42,574 bases of DNA. Origin: Methanoperedens sp049303315 (lineage in GTDB: Archaea > Halobacteriota > Methanosarcinia > Methanosarcinales > Methanoperedenaceae). Below are positions 41,052 to 42,574 of the stretch, in pieces. Location of the stretch: assembly GCA_049303315.1 (NCBI GenBank), contig JBAQMZ010000034.1, forward strand, positions 1 to 42,574. Reading direction: 5' to 3'. Below the pieces are notes generated by a model. The model searched no databases. It was given only the letters and a program-made list of their open reading frames with translations, and had not been told where the DNA came from. Both the position numbers and the translations under genes were made by a program. The stretch's first letter is position 1, and each line of letters starts with the position of its first letter.

Positions 41052-41360
41052 ATGGAAAGCATGCAAGTCAGGATAGATGAGAAAAATATGAAAGTTTTGA
41101 ATGAACTTGCAGAAATGCTCAGTTCATCAAGATCAGAGGTAATAAGAAGGGTAATCGAGGACGGAATCCGTGAGTTGCGCATGAAAATCGCAATGGCAAA
41201 ATATATCGATGATGAGTTTTCATTATGCAGAGCAGCCGAGTTTTCAGGGGTTTCGATACAGCAGATGGCAAGATACCTGTCTGAGAGGGGAATACCTTTC
41301 TTTAAGCAAAGCGCAGACGAGGCAAAAAAGGACGCAAGAGAAGCAGAGAGTTGGCTTTGA
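41052..41360 (+). CDS. UPF0175-type antitoxin
   Basis: A 102-residue protein from ATG 41052 (a second ATG lies 3 codons on). The frame is open further upstream to 40938, but that would run through the inverted repeat and the mtd promoter, so it is rejected. An N-terminal ribbon-helix-helix (MQVRIDEKNMKVLNELAEML, SSSRSEVIRRVIEDGIREL) is followed by the UPF0175 section SLCRAAEFSGVSIQQMARYL and SERGIPF. It binds DNA and probably neutralises the PIN protein encoded directly after it. Confidence 0.85.
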   Translation: MESMQVRIDEKNMKVLNELAEMLSSSRSEVIRRVIEDGIRELRMKIAMAKYIDDEFSLCRAAEFSGVSIQQMARYLSERGIPFFKQSADEAKKDAREAESWL

Positions 41361-41843
41361 ATGCGGGTATTAGTCGATTCGTCCACTCTTATCGCCCTGG
41401 CGAGAATAGGCAAACTGGGCGTGCTCAAAGCGGTATTCGAAAACGTGTATATTACAACAATGATTAAGAAAGAAATACTGAAAGAAGAATCACCTGATGC
41501 AGAGGCATTCAAAGAATCAATTGGTCAATGGATTCATGTTATTGAATATAAAGGAAACCCGGTTGAACTTAAAAAATATGGAATGGATTCAGGAGAAGCA
41601 AGCTTATTTCTGGCAGCTCAATCTAAGGATAGACTTATTCTTGACGAAACAAACGCAAGAAGATTTGCAGAAGTGAAAGGATTAAAGTTCACAGGTTTAA
41701 TCGGGTTGATTGTCGCTGCTGTGAGAGCCGGGAAATTAACAAAAAAGGAGGGATTGGAAGTCATTAATAAGCTTTCAATGGGGAATTTCAGGATTAAGCT
41801 TGAACTCTATCTCTGGGCGCAGGAGGAAATAGAGCGCGAATGA
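41361..41843 (+). CDS. PIN-domain toxin (DUF3368)
   Basis: A 160-residue PIN-domain ribonuclease: MRVLVDSSTLIALARIGKLG with the first acidic residue, TTMIKKEIL, the central GMDSGEASLFLAAQ (Asp/Glu) and LILDETNARRFAEVKGLKFT with the final Asp. The DUF3368 group is the usual partner of UPF0175 antitoxins. The ATG follows the antitoxin TGA with no gap. The acidic active-site set appears intact. Confidence 0.88.
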   Translation: MRVLVDSSTLIALARIGKLGVLKAVFENVYITTMIKKEILKEESPDAEAFKESIGQWIHVIEYKGNPVELKKYGMDSGEASLFLAAQSKDRLILDETNARRFAEVKGLKFTGLIGLIVAAVRAGKLTKKEGLEVINKLSMGNFRIKLELYLWAQEEIERE

Positions 41844-41877
41844 TGAAATTAGTTTTATTAAAATCAAAAACTTAAAA

Positions 41878-42426
41878 ATGAAAACTAATATGATAAAACC
41901 AGAATCGATTCTTGAAATCAGTTGCGGTGGTCACTCGAAACTGTACGAGACAAAAGGTAAGGAATGGGCTTTGTTTGTTGGGATAGACATCAACATGGGC
42001 CTTTGCAGGCAGGCGAAGAAGCAGGGGTTTGAAGTGGTTTGCTGCGATGCCTTCAACCTGCCATTCAAGCCGAAATCATTTCATGACGTATATATCCAGT
42101 GCTTCACGGCGCTTCTTGAAAAAGACGCTTTGAGCGATGCATTCCAGAAAAGCGATTATGATGAGTTCTGCGAGTTCATGGGTAACGAGATAGATTATGC
42201 ATGGCAAGTGATAGACCCGTTTTACGAGTTGCTGCTTGAATGCAAACAGGTAAGCGACCACATAATATGCCTGCCATCTTGCAATATTGAGATGAATAAG
42301 TACCTTGTGAATGCGGTTAAGAACCTGCCAAGCGTCACCATTGATGTTGATTTATCAAAAAACTGGGGGGGCAAAAAGAAAGCATGCGTGATGTATCTGG
42401 ATATTGACTGCACGATATACGTATGA
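41878..42426 (+). CDS. SAM-methyltransferase-like protein
   Basis: A 182-residue protein with the start of a class I methyltransferase fold: ILEISCGGHSKLYETKGKEW (motif I, with SCGG in place of GxGxG), VGIDINMGLCRQAKKQGFEV (acidic loop) and CCDAFNLPFKPKSFHDVYIQ (motif II/III, P-F-K-P). The C-terminal half diverges and ends early, shorter than the usual 200-250 residues. It follows the PIN gene by 34 bp. Whether it is an active methyltransferase is uncertain. Confidence 0.6.
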   Translation: MKTNMIKPESILEISCGGHSKLYETKGKEWALFVGIDINMGLCRQAKKQGFEVVCCDAFNLPFKPKSFHDVYIQCFTALLEKDALSDAFQKSDYDEFCEFMGNEIDYAWQVIDPFYELLLECKQVSDHIICLPSCNIEMNKYLVNAVKNLPSVTIDVDLSKNWGGKKKACVMYLDIDCTIYV

Positions 42427-42459
42427 TTACAAACATTTTTAGATATAAAAGATAATCTG

Positions 42460-42574
42460 ATGTCCATGGTCAGTCCTCCCTGGCACCCCCTCTACCCCCT
42501 CACTCCAGCCATCGCCCGCGCGCTCATGGAAATAGAAGCAGCGCGCGCCGTGGTCGGGCAGACGCCCCTGCCGC
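42460..42574 (+). CDS. Start of a GC-rich gene, possibly Fic family, truncated by window edge
   Basis: ATG 42460 (or ATG 42466) opens a frame to the window end: MSMVSPPWHPLYPLTPAIAR then ALMEIEAARAVVGQTPLP. A PLTPxIxxxLxxIExAR pattern is common in the N-terminal region of Fic-domain proteins, which AMPylate targets. The text is strikingly GC-rich compared with everything to its left. Only 38 codons are visible, so the assignment is tentative. Confidence 0.4.
   Translation, partial: MSMVSPPWHPLYPLTPAIARALMEIEAARAVVGQTPLP

Noticed and set aside
1..42574. Archaeoglobales as source (also menaquinone- and H4MPT-dependent)
   Set aside because: MC1, the complete mtrEDCBAFGH operon, marker 8 and the DUF5371-type protein favour Methanosarcinales; not fully excluded without marker phylogeny.

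Overview
The window is a chromosomal segment of a methane-metabolising archaeon of the order Methanosarcinales, most likely a 'Candidatus Methanoperedens'-type (ANME-2d) anaerobic methanotroph. Three things point there. It carries a complete mtrEDCBAFGH operon (Na+-pumping methyl-H4MPT:coenzyme M methyltransferase), mtd and a methanogenesis-marker-8 gene. It encodes the chromosomal protein MC1, typical of Methanosarcinales. It also holds two futalosine-pathway menaquinone genes (mqnB-mqnD); classical methanogens use methanophenazine, whereas Methanoperedens uses menaquinone. The assignment is inference from gene content; mcrA and 16S rRNA are not in the window.

Layout. 1-1076 (-): a TPM-domain membrane protein running off the left edge and a small membrane protein. 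1148-6030 (-): the mtr operon, with its own TATA box and a T-rich terminator. 6267-7898 (-): methanogenesis marker 8, a small partner gene and a small membrane protein. 8059-9587 (+): mqnB-mqnD. 9678-11256 (-): a two-gene accessory cassette, a five-repeat beta-propeller-like protein fused to a Cys/His domain plus a small companion. 11429-15578: two small zinc-binding proteins, a one-carbon/purine cluster (purN, glyA, folD), MC1 and an RGG/CxxC mini-protein. 15794-21454 (+): a PGF-CTERM-type surface protein, a frameshifted DHH phosphoesterase, EngB GTPase, Sec61-beta (a 56-aa gene), aroE and tyrA.

21484-25936 is accessory and cell-surface in character: a membrane-tethered winged-helix regulator, a membrane-anchored protein, a lipoprotein and a small secreted Cys/Gly/Ser-rich protein. 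These are separated by a strong hairpin-T-run and headed by an array of TGGAAC/GTTCCA sites. 25959-26033 (-) is an initiator tRNA-Met. 26135-29333: a DrrAB-type ABC exporter, cofD (coenzyme F420 synthesis), a winged-helix regulator and dodecin. 29646-30634: a wHTH-nucleotidyltransferase/HEPN pair. 30668-32745: a helical-repeat protein, an MTH1187-type thiamine-binding protein and an MBL-fold hydrolase. 32943-33713: a very AT-rich orphan HEPN-like gene between diverged direct repeats. 34171-37102: a MoeA-PBP fusion and a second PGF-CTERM surface protein. 37347-40935: small genes, tRNA-splicing endonuclease, DUF192, aIF1 and mtd. 41052-42426: a UPF0175/PIN(DUF3368) toxin-antitoxin pair with a perfect 9-bp inverted-repeat operator, and a methyltransferase-like gene. 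The start of a GC-rich, possibly Fic-family gene closes the window.

How the genes fit together: Mtr and Mtd carry the central C1 route on H4MPT, run in reverse if the organism oxidises methane. CofD helps make the F420 used by Mtd. MqnB/MqnD help make the quinone that would carry electrons to respiration. FolD/GlyA/PurN show that a separate biosynthetic C1 pool is maintained. The parts least explained by known biology are the 21.5-24.0 kb secreted-peptide/regulator cassette and the 9.7-11.3 kb propeller-Cys/His protein with its companion.
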